DNA of 64,000 nt, from positions 3,596,001 through 3,660,000 of the forward strand of contig NZ_CP067140.1 in NCBI RefSeq assembly GCF_028553805.1, given 5' to 3'. Below, piece after piece: positions 37,097-45,733 of this stretch. The position numbers were made by a program, and so were the translations under genes. This DNA is from Paracoccus saliphilus. Lineage in GTDB: Bacteria > Pseudomonadota > Alphaproteobacteria > Rhodobacterales > Rhodobacteraceae. The notes under the pieces were generated by a model. That model searched no databases, was not told the DNA's origin, and saw only the letters and a list, made by a program, of their open reading frames with translations. How positions within the stretch are numbered: position 1 is the stretch's first letter; each line of letters starts with the position of its first letter.

Positions 37097-37297
37097 TCAA
37101 ATCAGCAGGAAACCAAGCAGCAATGCACCCGCAAGCACGACAATGCCTGTCTTGACCGGCGGGAAGGTTTTTACGATACCCAGGCTGTCTCGCAGCCTGG
37201 GAGCCGAGTGATCTTCAGCATAGGAACGGCGGTGAGCCGCAGAAATGGTTGGCCTGCGGGCATCCTCGGGCAAACCATGTGTAGCTGTTGTGTCCAT
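37097..37297 (-). CDS. possible small tail-anchored membrane protein
   Basis: A 66-residue frame whose last 17 residues (TGIVVLAGALLLGFLLI) form a clean C-terminal membrane helix after a polar, His/Arg-rich region. There is no recognised family and the ribosome-binding site is weak. A dyad (CCCAGGCT ... AGCCTGGG) lies inside it. Composition and the terminal helix argue for a real gene; the lack of homology cues argues against it. Confidence 0.35.
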   Translation of the reverse strand: MDTTATHGLPEDARRPTISAAHRRSYAEDHSAPRLRDSLGIVKTFPPVKTGIVVLAGALLLGFLLI

Positions 37298-37513
37298 GTA
37301 TCTGCTGCGTACCAACGCGCACCTCCCATTCGCTTGTTAATTGAAAAACTGTCCGTGATCAGAGTGTCAGATCAGCTCGACAGGCGGTTAACCGCTACTG
37401 CCCGACACGGCCCATTGTTTGACGAGAGCGTGATCGAGTATAAGTTCCCGGCGGACGAACACGGATTCTACAAGTGTTCGATTGCATCCTTCATAGCACC
37501 GAAGTGAAGGCTC

Positions 37514-37545
37514 GGTGGTCAGGGTGTGGCACCACCCTGACCACC
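37514..37545. terminator. strong hairpin downstream of the Hint gene
   Basis: A perfect 13-bp stem, GGTGGTCAGGGTG paired with CACCCTGACCACC, with a 6-nt loop TGGCAC, 17 bp beyond the stop of the minus-strand gene. There is no U-run on either strand, but position and stability suggest a transcript end or 3' stabiliser. Confidence 0.6.
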
Positions 37546-37561
37546 ATTTACCCGTCTTCAC

Positions 37562-38764
37562 TCATTCGGCTTTAGACACAGCTTCGCGGGCTCCCATCAC
37601 CAAGGGCTTCCCATTCATTCTGTGGCGCATCGCCAGCTTGCGAGCCTTGCGTCCCGAAGGCAGTTCACGTGCCGAAATCGAGGTAAACCCTTCACTCCTG
37701 AATTCCGGGAAAAGCGCGAAAATCTCTTCACGTGCAGCTATACCCACGGATTTCAACGCCTGAGGACCAGGATAGAGCGACTCTGTCTCGGCGCCGTTCG
37801 AATACACCACTTCATGCTGATCGAAGAGGAAATGGAAATACTCGACCTCAGCGAGGTCCTCGGCAACATCTATCCCGTTCAGCTGGCAAAGCTGCTTGGC
37901 AGGCACCAGGATTTCCATCGCCCCGAACATACGCTGTGCGATCCTTGAACGGACCAGAACGCGGTGCTGCGGTGAAACCAGCAAATCCTCAGACGGGGTA
38001 TTTTCGCCAAGCGCCCCGACCTTGATACGGATTGGACGGAGATTGTGGCTCGCCGCAAGAGTTTTTGCGCAAAGCTTCGTCGAGCCAATCCAGCGGATTT
38101 TCTTGATGCCGTTGTCTCGCGTCATCACGCGATCGCCAGCATGCAGTTCTTCAATCGGACGCATCCCGCTTTCGGTCTCGATCAGTGTGCCTCGGACGAA
38201 GCAGACGACCAGCGTACCAGCGGGATCATACTCAAGAGTCGTGACCGCAGTATCCAGCACCCATTGCCCCGTGTCACCAACGGCATTCAGAATCGGGCCT
38301 ATTCCTGGAATATCGTTCAGCCACGCGTCCAGCTCCGACAAATCCCCCTCGAAAGTAACAGGCGGGAGGCCAAGCAACGACACGGTCGCTGTAATCCCTA
38401 TCCGTGCGTCATTCACCGGATCTTCGGAAATCATGTAAAATGATCCGTCAGATGCTTCGTAAAGTTCCCCTTCCACCGGGTTAAGCTGAACTTCAAGCCC
38501 TCCCACCAAAGGAACACTGATGGATGGCGATGTGGTACTCAGAGTCAGATCACCGCGATAGATCCCATCGAGCGTTGCGCCTTCTTCTGTCTCCACGCCG
38601 AGAGGTTCACCATTCTCCAGCGTATCGTCGCCTCCAGCCTTGTCATAGGAAGCGATCGTTTCGGCTGGCCCGAATGCATTGAGAAGAGACAATTCATTAG
38701 TGTCGATGACACCAGTATCCACGTCAATCGAAATACCCGGGTCAATCCCCGATATGTAAGTCAT
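37562..38764 (-). CDS. Hint (hedgehog/intein) domain protein
   Basis: A 400-residue protein. Residues 1-180 are acidic and glycine-rich with one RTX-like GGDDTLENG. Residues about 187-335 form a Hint_2 domain: Cys188 opens CFVRGTLIETESGMRPIEEL, followed by AGDRVMTRDNGIKKIRWIG, and the block-B-like SPQHRVLV holds His267. Such proteins are widespread in Rhodobacterales, often with secretion signals. Self-cleavage is known for Hint domains in general but not established for this family. The ATG at 38764 is chosen because upstream codons (from 38893) lack conservation. Function is unknown; autoprocessing of a secreted protein is plausible. Confidence 0.8.
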   Translation of the reverse strand: MTYISGIDPGISIDVDTGVIDTNELSLLNAFGPAETIASYDKAGGDDTLENGEPLGVETEEGATLDGIYRGDLTLSTTSPSISVPLVGGLEVQLNPVEGELYEASDGSFYMISEDPVNDARIGITATVSLLGLPPVTFEGDLSELDAWLNDIPGIGPILNAVGDTGQWVLDTAVTTLEYDPAGTLVVCFVRGTLIETESGMRPIEELHAGDRVMTRDNGIKKIRWIGSTKLCAKTLAASHNLRPIRIKVGALGENTPSEDLLVSPQHRVLVRSRIAQRMFGAMEILVPAKQLCQLNGIDVAEDLAEVEYFHFLFDQHEVVYSNGAETESLYPGPQALKSVGIAAREEIFALFPEFRSEGFTSISARELPSGRKARKLAMRHRMNGKPLVMGAREAVSKAE

Positions 38765-39070
38765 AATTGCATCCTTGTCGTTAGCACCGATGTACGCCTC
38801 CGGGAAAGAAGGCTGGGTACAGGAGCAGGCGCGCAGGGTGGCACCCCTACGCAAGCTAACGTTGCGGAAACAGGAAATCGGTAAGCGTCGCAATCAGCCC
38901 GGAAGCAATTGCATAAGATGTCAGTTTTGCTGATTATTCAACAAAAAAAAATAAAGGAAGCATAAAAATCACTCGTACCGCCGAAAAGCACCAATCACGC
39001 CGGCTTTAAAAATTGAAGACAATATACATTTCTCAAGAGAACTAGTTTTTCTAGTATACACAGATAGGCG

Positions 39071-39307
39071 CTAACCGGCGTTGTTGCACAATCGAAGAAC
39101 GTTGCGCATTAGTTGCCCTGCGTCGAAAGATCTTGCATTAATGTGACGCAAAAAATAACCGGTGAATGGGGGTCCTACGCAAGAACCTTCGTTTGTGCAA
39201 CAACGCCCATGCAAAGGCTCGACAAGTGCTGCATTAACCGCAAATGCCGGAGCTACCGCCGATAATACGAGAGCTGATTTCATGAAGAGCCCTATTTGAG
39301 CCTTCAT
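39071..39307 (-). pseudogene. signal-peptide protein disrupted by MITE
   Basis: The frame starts with a good export signal, MKAQIGLFMKSALVLSAVAP then AFA-VNA, and after about 33 residues (ALVEPLHG) runs directly into the inverted repeat of the MITE-like element. The remaining 44 codons are element sequence. I read this as the 5' fragment of a small exported protein interrupted by the insertion. A tiny gene that simply ends in the element is possible. Confidence 0.45.
39077..39207. mobile_element. 131-bp MITE-like element with 15-bp perfect terminal inverted repeats
   Basis: GGCGTTGTTGCACAA at 39077-39091 and its exact reverse complement TTGTGCAACAACGCC at 39193-39207 bound a 131-bp sequence too short for a transposase. 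The ends resemble those of IS5-family (IS427/IS1031-type) elements common in Paracoccus and related genera, so it is probably mobilised in trans. No clear target duplication is seen. Confidence 0.7.
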
Positions 39308-39587
39308 GTCCTGATCGAGCTTCGGCGAGTCAGATGCAAAGTCTGACTTTCGACGTGAACAGGTTGTCTTGCGTGCCACCCCAGTCGAGCGCCCATTCCC
39401 TCGCAGGCGATCCATTCGTCTGGATCGCCTGCGAGGTCAGCATTCTCGCAATGAATGGCGAGAGCTATCGGCTGGCGCAAAGCCGCGCCCGAAAGGTCCG
39501 CCGAAACTCCTTCAATTGTCGCTATGCGCGAAGCGCGGCGGGGGCAGGCAGCCCCCGGCCATCGCGGGACACAATCCGCCCCATACC

Positions 39588-40634
39588 CTATCGCCGCGAC
39601 CGGCCCTCTGTATCCACCTGGACCACAACCGACAGGCCGGGGGCAAGATATTCCGACATCTCCTGCCCCGGATCGATCGAGATACGGACCGGCAGGCGCT
39701 GCGCGATCTTGGTGAAATTGCCGGTGGCGTTCGCACCCGCCATCAGACTGTATTCCGAGGCGGTGGCCGGGGAAAACGCCTCGACCTTGCCGGTAAAGGC
39801 ACGGCCCTGCAGTGCATCGACGGTGAAGCGCACGGTTTCGCCCACGCGCATCCCGTGCAACCCGGTCTCCTTGAAATTCGCCACGATCCAGACATCCGTG
39901 CCGATATGCGAGACCAGCGCGCTGCCCGGCGTCACATATTGCCCCTCGCGAACCGAGACCTGGCCCAGCCTGCCATCGGCAGGGGCGCGGATCACGGTAT
40001 TGTCCAGATCGATCCGCGCCAGTTCGACCGCCGCCTCGGCGCTGGCGATATCGGCCTTTTGCGCCGACAGCGCGACCCTGGCCGAATTGACCGCCTCGCG
40101 CTGAACATCCAGCTGCGCCTCGGCCTGCGTCACCGAGGCCCGCGCCTGTTGCAGCGCCAGTTCGGACTGGTCAGCCGAGGATTGCGAGGCGACGCCGCGT
40201 GTCCGCAATTCACGCGCGCGGTCCCAGCTTGTCTGCGCCGTCTCCAGCGCCGATTTCGCCGAGGCCAGCCCCGCCTCGTTCGCCCGCAATGTCGCTTGGG
40301 CCGAGGCCACCTTCTGCTGGCCGACCTGTAGCGCGGCCCTGGCGGCGGCAAGCTGCGCCTCTGCCTGGGCCAGTTTCTGGCGATAGATCCGGTCGTCGAT
40401 CCGGGCGATCACATCGCCCTTCCCGACCGTCATGAAATCGCTGGCCGCAACCTCACTGACATAGCCCGAAAGCTGCGGCGCGATGGTGGTGACCTTGCCG
40501 CGGATATAGGCGTTCTCGGTTGTCGGCTCTGCCGGGTGGAAGGGCGGTAGGTGCCAGGCGAAGAGCAGCAGCAGAACCCCGGCAATGCCGATGACAAGAG
40601 CGATGGCGGTGGGCAGGATATGTGATCTGGTCAT
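39588..40634 (-). CDS. emrA: multidrug efflux membrane-fusion protein (EmrA/HlyD)
   Basis: A 348-residue protein: one N-terminal helix (about 8-30), a biotinyl-lipoyl half (TTIAPQLSGYVSEVAASDFMTVGKGDVIARIDD), a long Ala/Gln-rich coiled-coil hairpin (about 90-205) and a beta-barrel segment with VIRAPADGRLGQVSVREGQYV. It links the inner-membrane pump to an outer-membrane channel. It overlaps the upstream pump gene by ATGA. It is the last gene of the marR-emrB-emrA operon. Confidence 0.92.
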   Translation of the reverse strand: MTRSHILPTAIALVIGIAGVLLLLFAWHLPPFHPAEPTTENAYIRGKVTTIAPQLSGYVSEVAASDFMTVGKGDVIARIDDRIYRQKLAQAEAQLAAARAALQVGQQKVASAQATLRANEAGLASAKSALETAQTSWDRARELRTRGVASQSSADQSELALQQARASVTQAEAQLDVQREAVNSARVALSAQKADIASAEAAVELARIDLDNTVIRAPADGRLGQVSVREGQYVTPGSALVSHIGTDVWIVANFKETGLHGMRVGETVRFTVDALQGRAFTGKVEAFSPATASEYSLMAGANATGNFTKIAQRLPVRISIDPGQEMSEYLAPGLSVVVQVDTEGRSRR

Positions 40635-42280
40635 GATGCGGATTCCGTCTCGGATGTGGCGTCCCGCCCTGATGCGAGACGCGCGGCCAGCCAGTCGCGG
40701 AACACATGCAGCAGCAGGGCGCTCGCGGTGAAACCGGCAATGAGGAAAATCAGGAAATAGGCGTCGTTATAGGCCAGCACATAGGACTGGCGGCTGGCCT
40801 CTTGCGCCAGCGACGACATAGCCTGCGCCTTGCGCGCGGCGGCATCGGGGATCTGCGCGGCCAACATGGCGGCGCGGGCGGCGATGGCCGAGGCGGTCTG
40901 GCTGTCGGTCAGCGTCAGCTGCTCTGACAATGCCTGCAGATGCGCGGCCTGGCGGTGGTTGATGAAGCTGGTGAACAGGCCCGAGCCCAGCACCCCGCCA
41001 AGGCTCTGGGTCGAGATGAAGACGATCACGAAGGACAGCAGGTATTGCGGCCCCCGCGCCAGCGCCTTGATCAGCCCGGCCATCATCGCCGGCGGCAGGA
41101 ACAGCATCCCCGCAAAACCGATCATCGCCTGGCTGAGCAGCATCTGCCCAGGCCTTGTATCCACGGTGGACTGGCTGTCCATGAAGGCGCCGGCCATGAT
41201 CAGGATCAGGGCGACCAGGTGAAACCATTTCTCGCGCCCCGGCTTGATCCAGGCGATGCAGGCCAGCCCGCCCATCAGGCTGGCAATCACGATGATCGAG
41301 AATAGCGTGACCATCTGCGAGGGCGCCACCCCGAGAGCCGAGAACATCCTGGGCGCGCCGCTGCTCTGTTCCGACAGGATCAGCCGGAACAGGAACAGCG
41401 TCGCGGTCAGGTGCAGCATGGCGGGGCTGGTCAGCCAGCGTATATCGATGATCGGCGCCTTGCGGTTCAGCTCGATCATCACCACTCCGGTCAGGGCGGC
41501 GACCGAGGCCGCCAGCAGCCAGCCGATCCAGGGCTGCTCGACCCAGTAATGGATCGGCCCCATGACGAAACCGATGATCAGCCCGCCGAAGCCGCAGGCG
41601 ATCAGCAGGAAGCTGACGAAATCCAGCGGCTGTATGACCTTCATGCGCGGCATCGGGCGTAGCGGCAGCAGGTAGACCAGCGTCAGTGACAGCATCGCCA
41701 TGCCAAGCGCAGTCAGGTGTAGCCATGTCAGTCCACCATCACCAATCAGCGCCGGCGACACGACCCGCGCCAGCGATGGCCCCGACATAATCACCGCCAT
41801 GGCCAGCGGCAGGCCGAGCCGCATCTTCCATTGCTGGGAAAGCGGTTCCAGCATGTAAAGGAAAGCCAGCGTCGACAGCGACGCGGCCGCCGCGCCCGAC
41901 AGCAGCTGCACCACCACCGCCGAGCGGAAATCACTGATCCAGACCGAGGCGAAGGCCACCGCGACATAGATCACGATGCCGATCTCGGCAAAGCGGCGCA
42001 GCCCGAACTGCGTGCGGATCTTGATGAGCATGACCGGCAGGGCGGCGCGGGGGATCATGTAGACCGCCATCAGCCAGCTTGCCTGGCTGGTGGTGATGCC
42101 CAGATCCCCGGCGATTTGCGGGATATTGCTCGAGACGAACCCCTGCCCCAGCCCCTGCGACAGCGCCAGCATCACCGAGGCGCCCATATAGGCAAGCGCG
42201 CGCGGCACCGGCAGCGGCGGATGCTGTGGTGGCCCGGCTGGCGGGGCGTCTGGCGCGGGCTGTTGCGGGGCGTCGCTCAT
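40631..42280 (-). CDS. emrB: MFS drug efflux pump, DHA2 (EmrB type)
   Basis: A 549-residue major-facilitator protein with about 14 predicted helices. The N-terminal half has LGITTSQASWLMAVYMIPRAALP and the periplasmic C-terminal part carries the helix pair typical of EmrB (QALSEQLTLTDSQTASAIAARAAMLA). It exports hydrophobic toxic compounds using the proton gradient, with EmrA. It starts by ATGA overlap with marR and stops by ATGA overlap with emrA. Confidence 0.92.
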   Translation of the reverse strand: MSDAPQQPAPDAPPAGPPQHPPLPVPRALAYMGASVMLALSQGLGQGFVSSNIPQIAGDLGITTSQASWLMAVYMIPRAALPVMLIKIRTQFGLRRFAEIGIVIYVAVAFASVWISDFRSAVVVQLLSGAAAASLSTLAFLYMLEPLSQQWKMRLGLPLAMAVIMSGPSLARVVSPALIGDGGLTWLHLTALGMAMLSLTLVYLLPLRPMPRMKVIQPLDFVSFLLIACGFGGLIIGFVMGPIHYWVEQPWIGWLLAASVAALTGVVMIELNRKAPIIDIRWLTSPAMLHLTATLFLFRLILSEQSSGAPRMFSALGVAPSQMVTLFSIIVIASLMGGLACIAWIKPGREKWFHLVALILIMAGAFMDSQSTVDTRPGQMLLSQAMIGFAGMLFLPPAMMAGLIKALARGPQYLLSFVIVFISTQSLGGVLGSGLFTSFINHRQAAHLQALSEQLTLTDSQTASAIAARAAMLAAQIPDAAARKAQAMSSLAQEASRQSYVLAYNDAYFLIFLIAGFTASALLLHVFRDWLAARLASGRDATSETESAS

Positions 42281-42705
42281 GTCCGCCCCAATTTCGCGAT
42301 ATTCCCCGCGATCCTGTCCAGCACATCGCGGGTGCGCGCCAGATCCTCCGGGGCGATCCCTTCCAGCACATCCGAACGCAGCTTGCGGCTGAACTCGGTG
42401 ACCTGGCTGGCGCGGCCCTGCTCGGTCAGGAAGATCGCGTTCTTGCGGGCATCGCCGTCGATCGGGCGGCGGATAACGAAACCCCCAACCTCCAGCGCGT
42501 CGATCTGGCGTTTCAGTGTCGGCGCCTCGATATCCAGCGCGCAGGCCAGTTCGGTCTGTGTGACGCCTTCCTTCCGGGTCAACTCGCTGATCACCCGCGC
42601 CCGGGACATGGTGAGGCCCATGTCGCGCGCGCAGTCGTCGTAATGGCGCCGCAAGGTCCGCATGACCTGCAGAAGAGAGTCGATGATGGCGGTGTCGGTG
42701 GGCAT
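42277..42705 (-). CDS. MarR-family repressor of the efflux operon
   Basis: A 142-residue winged-helix regulator: SRARVISELTRKEGVTQTELACALDIEAPTLKRQIDALEVGGFVIRR is the MarR HTH and wing. It is co-transcribed with emrB-emrA, and two matching palindromes lie 12-48 bp upstream of its start. It therefore probably represses its own operon and releases it when a toxic ligand binds. Confidence 0.9.
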   Translation of the reverse strand: MPTDTAIIDSLLQVMRTLRRHYDDCARDMGLTMSRARVISELTRKEGVTQTELACALDIEAPTLKRQIDALEVGGFVIRRPIDGDARKNAIFLTEQGRASQVTEFSRKLRSDVLEGIAPEDLARTRDVLDRIAGNIAKLGRT

Positions 42706-42716
42706 GATGTTGATGC

Positions 42717-42728
42717 TTAGCGTGCTAA
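42717..42728. promoter_or_regulatory. MarR-type operator 1 (TTAGC-GT-GCTAA)
   Basis: A perfect 5-bp inverted repeat with a 2-bp spacer, TTAGCGTGCTAA, 12 bp upstream of the marR start codon. Its twin is centred 25 bp further upstream. Confidence 0.8.
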
Positions 42729-42741
42729 TTACAGTGGAATG

Positions 42742-42753
42742 TTAGCCAGCTAA
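42742..42753. promoter_or_regulatory. MarR-type operator 2 (TTAGC-CA-GCTAA)
   Basis: TTAGCCAGCTAA has the same half-sites as operator 1, with the centres 25 bp apart. The pair covers the probable marR-emrBA promoter. Confidence 0.8.
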
Positions 42754-42800
42754 TGAACTTCGCTGCCGGATTCAAGGGCCAGTGTCGCGTTGCAATTATT

Positions 42801-44313
42801 CTTACTGAGTCACAAAGAGTGGGGTCTGGGGGATTCGCTTGTCGATTTGTTGTGATAGGCTGCTGACTCACTGCAATGGATGAGCGGCATGGAGAGTACG
42901 GACGGCAGGGCTGCCAGCGCGTTTGACGGGTATGTGGAAGCGTTGATCGAAGTCATCGGACATGCGGATCGCGCGGTACCCCTTCGGGACTATTGCACAG
43001 GTTTGATGATGCCTGTGGCACGCAAAAGCGTGAAGCCGCTGGCGGCGGTGACGGCGCCGACGCGTGTTTCTGCCAAGCATCAGTCACTTTTGTATTTCGT
43101 GGGGCAAGCGCCCTGGTCTGACGAAGCATTGATGGGGAGGGGTCGCGATTGGGTTTTGCCGCACATGGTCGAGCGCGGCGGACCGATCACCGCCTGGATC
43201 GTTGACGACACGGGCTGTCCCAAAAAGGAGAAGCATTCTGTCGGTGTGGCCCGTCAGTATTGCGGGCAGCTTGGGAAGCAGGACAATTGTCAGGTTGCGG
43301 TCAGCCTTTCCGTTGCGAACGATGGCGCCAGCTTGCCGGTCGCCTGGCAGCTTTACCTCCCGGAGAGTTGGCTGGATGATCCCGAACGGCGCCAAAAGGC
43401 AAAGATACCGGACGAGATTGTTTTCCAGACCAAGCCGCAGATTGCGATCGATCAGATCCGCGCTGCACTCACCGCACAGACGCCAGTGGGCGTCGCCCTT
43501 GCCGATGCCGGTTACGGTGCAGATGGCAGGTTTCGCCAGGAACTGACCGATATGGGGGCTCGTTTGCTCGGTAGGCGTCCAGCCGACACTCAGCGTCTGG
43601 CGTCTGGGCGAAGGGCCGCTGCCACCCAAAACATGGAGTGGCAAAGGCCGGCCGCCCAAGCTGGTGCAGCGCAGCAAGGATCACAAGCCGTTTTCCGTCA
43701 AGGCGCTTGCAGAAGGTCTGCCGGTCGATGCGTGGAAGACCGTTACATGGCGCGAGGGGACCAATGTCGAGCTGGCGTCACGCTTTGCTGCCGTGCGACT
43801 GCGTGTCGCTTCCAGAGACTATAATCTCACCCAACCGCGAGCTGAAGAATGGCTTCTTGTCGAGTGGCCAGAAGGTGACAAGGAACCACTCAAATATTGG
43901 CTTTCGACATTGCCGGAAACGATGACATTATACGATCTCGTCGCGACCACGAAGATGCGGTGGCGGATCGAGCGAGACTATCGCGAGCTCAAGCAAGAAC
44001 TGGGCCTGGGCCATTACGAAGGAAGAGGTTGGCGAGGATTTCACCATCATGCCAGCCTGTGCATTGCCGCCTATGGTTTCCTTCTCTCTGAACGGGAGAC
44101 AATTCCCCCCTCAGGATTTGTCACCGCCGGGAACTGCGAGAAACCTCCCATTCCCTGCGGTTCCCGACCCGGCAAAGCCACCGATACGGCCCGAACGGCA
44201 CACTGCAAACTCGATCGCGACGCCGCGTAAAATGCTCACTGTCGTACTCGCTCGCCGAGTAATGCGATGTCCATGCTGCGCTCAAGTCAATCAATCGTTT
44301 GTGACGCTGTAAG
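42801..44313 (+). mobile_element. IS701-like insertion sequence (inactive copy)
   Basis: A 1513-bp element. Imperfect terminal inverted repeats are CTTACTGAGTCACAAAG at 42801-42817 and, as reverse complement, CTTACAGCGTCACAAAC at 44297-44313 (14 of 17 identical). They enclose one transposase gene that carries two frameshifts. I cannot define a clear target duplication. It sits at the left edge of the accessory island, right after the MarR operators. Confidence 0.75.
42880..44312 (+). pseudogene. IS701-family DDE transposase, two +1 frameshifts
   Basis: The first part (codons from 42880) contains WIVDDTGCPKKEKHSVGVARQYCGQLGKQ, the DDE-type catalytic region of IS701-family transposases. At the G5 run 43554-43558 an extra base shifts the frame. 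Dropping one G restores DMGLVCSVGVQPTLSVW and continues to TTKMRWRIERDYRELKQELG with the catalytic Glu. At the C6 run 44105-44110 another +1 shift occurs; correcting it yields PPIRPERHTANSIATPR and CPCC, the usual C-terminus. Repaired length is about 475 residues. As read, no functional enzyme is made. IS701 does not normally use programmed frameshifting. Confidence 0.82.
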
Positions 44314-44815
44314 ACTAGTTACCCCTTATCAAAAAAGCCTCCAATTTCCTTGTTCCGTGTCACAAGGGGCACTTTCTCAATCATTATGTAGGGCTATGGC
44401 GTAGACGTAGTAATCATCACTATCGGCCGTGGCCCGCCAGCCCCGCCGATTATGCACTATAGCGCGATATTCTGCGACATGGCTACGCAGACTCCGCAGA
44501 TAGTCGCACGGGCCACATATGCGGATATTGAACATGACGTACGGGAACGACTCGACCCCATATACGTCGTTCTAAAGCCCTGGGCGACTCCTTCGAAGCG
44601 TCATTCGAACGGCAGAACGATCCCCGTTTCTCCATCTCAGCTCAGCCATTTTAGAATGGGTAATCCGGAACAGATTTCGGGAAAGCCTGCGCCGCCTCCG
44701 TGATACTTTTCGGTCCGATCCGGCCGTCCCGTTGGAGGTTCGTCTTTAGGAAGCGCCCGAGGGTCACTGCTGGGGCCGATTAATCACTCCCTTGCCGGCG
44801 CCTTGGGCTGTAGTG
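44314..44815. other. noncoding remnant region with 14-mer repeat
   Basis: About 500 bp between the IS and the first dehydrogenase. It holds one of three copies of GGCTATAGCGTAGA (here GGCTATGGCGTAGA, 44392-44405). An 83-codon frame at 44452-44703 lacks any recognisable feature. The base composition is less GC-biased than neighbouring genes, suggesting decayed or foreign DNA. Confidence 0.5.
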
Positions 44816-45631
44816 TCAGCCGCGATCGGCGAACTGGACGATCTCCTGCCGCAATTGGTCGACCTTCGCGCTCGCCCACTGCCGTGCGTCATCGCCGAAC
44901 ACGAGCCGCGATGGCACCTCGCCATGCGAAGCAAGTGCCACGATCCTCTCAGCGAGCAGCTTCGGATCGCCAGGCTGGTTGCCGTTGGCCCCGTCTACGA
45001 ATGCGCGATACTGCGCGATCGCCTCGGCATAGTCTGGAATGTCGATACTGCCAAAGCGCGCCGACTTGCCGTCCATGAAGTCGGTGCGCAGCATCCCCGG
45101 CTCGACCAGGAGTGAGCGGACGCCTAACGGTGCCAACTCCTGCGCAAAGCCCTCCATCCATCCCTCGACTGCAAACTTAGAAGCCGAGTAGACCGCCCCT
45201 CCGCCGTTGGAGACCAACCCGCTAACCGAGGAGATGGTGACGATGAGGCCTGAGCGACGCTGACGCATGTGGGGGGCGACTGCGCGCATGACATTCATCG
45301 TGCCGAACAGGTTAACCTCGAACTGGCGCCGCACCGCGGCATCGGTGATGGTCTCGAAGAAACCCAGTTCGGCATAGCCCGCATTGTTGACCAGCACGTC
45401 GATTGCACCGAACCGCTCGATGGTCTCTGTGACGACCGCGTTCGGCGCTTCGGCGTCGGTGATATCGAGCGCGAGTGCGTGGAGGCGGTTGTGTTCGTGC
45501 GCAAAGGTATCGCGCACCGCGTCGGCGGATCGCGCCGTTGCCACTACCGTCTCGCCCGCATCGAGCGCCGCGCGCGCGATCTCGCATCCAAGTCCGCGGC
45601 TTGCGCCTGTCACCAACCAAACCTTGCTCAT
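44816..45631 (-). CDS. short-chain dehydrogenase/reductase
   Basis: A 271-residue classical SDR: WLVTGASRGLGCEIA (TGxxxGxG cofactor motif), VLVNNAGYAELG (NNAG), SSVSGLVSNGGGAVYSASKFAVEG (Ser, YxxxK active site). Asp in LDITDAEA and Ala-Arg after the second strand (ATARSADA) suggest NADP preference. The substrate is unknown. It is divergent from a LysR regulator, the usual arrangement for a LysR-controlled reductase. The start at 45631 follows GAGGAACAG. Confidence 0.88.
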   Translation of the reverse strand: MSKVWLVTGASRGLGCEIARAALDAGETVVATARSADAVRDTFAHEHNRLHALALDITDAEAPNAVVTETIERFGAIDVLVNNAGYAELGFFETITDAAVRRQFEVNLFGTMNVMRAVAPHMRQRRSGLIVTISSVSGLVSNGGGAVYSASKFAVEGWMEGFAQELAPLGVRSLLVEPGMLRTDFMDGKSARFGSIDIPDYAEAIAQYRAFVDGANGNQPGDPKLLAERIVALASHGEVPSRLVFGDDARQWASAKVDQLRQEIVQFADRG

Positions 45632-45667
45632 CACCTGTTCCTCGCTTCTTACGCAGTTTTAGACTAG

Positions 45668-45680
45668 TTAGCCTTGCTAA
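45668..45680. promoter_or_regulatory. LysR-type box TTAGC-CTT-GCTAA (T-N11-A)
   Basis: A perfect 5-bp inverted repeat with a 3-bp spacer that also fits the LysR consensus T-N11-A. It lies between the divergent SDR and lysR genes. The half-sites equal those of the MarR operators 3 kb away. Confidence 0.65.
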
Positions 45681-45697
45681 TTTATAAGAACAATGGC

Positions 45698-45712
45698 CTT
45701 ATTATTAATAAG
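45698..45712. promoter_or_regulatory. 15-bp palindrome CTTATTA-T-TAATAAG
   Basis: A perfect odd-centred palindrome of low GC, 21 bp upstream of the lysR start. It probably overlaps the lysR promoter and may be a second regulator site for autoregulation. Confidence 0.5.
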
Positions 45713-45733
45713 CCCCAGTAGCAGGAATCATCA

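Larger units (their letters stand above)
36950..37561. other. 612-bp region with one doubtful small gene
   Basis: This region lies between the helicase and the Hint gene. It carries a possible minus-strand small membrane protein (37097-37297) and a strong hairpin near the Hint gene end (37514-37545). I recognise nothing else. A 164-codon plus-strand frame covers 37013-37507 but has no family features. Confidence 0.5.
38765..39587. other. 823-bp AT-richer region with MITE-like element
   Basis: No full gene is visible. The first 300 bp are unusually AT-rich for this genome (an A-run at 38941-38955) and probably hold the Hint gene promoter. A MITE-like element occupies 39077-39207, and a short signal-peptide-coding fragment abuts it at 39213-39307. 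The rest, up to the emrA end at 39588, holds nothing I recognise. Confidence 0.6.

Noticed and set aside
37013..37507. 164-residue plus-strand frame after the helicase
   Set aside because: No domain, signal or membrane helix; the minus strand carries a better small-protein candidate.
42880..44312. Programmed frameshifting in the IS701 transposase
   Set aside because: The required shifts are +1 in two places within simple runs. Known IS programmed shifts are mostly -1 at slippery A/U motifs, and IS701 transposases are normally a single frame.
44452..44703. 83-residue plus-strand frame in the island
   Set aside because: No family resemblance; its composition fits remnant noncoding DNA.
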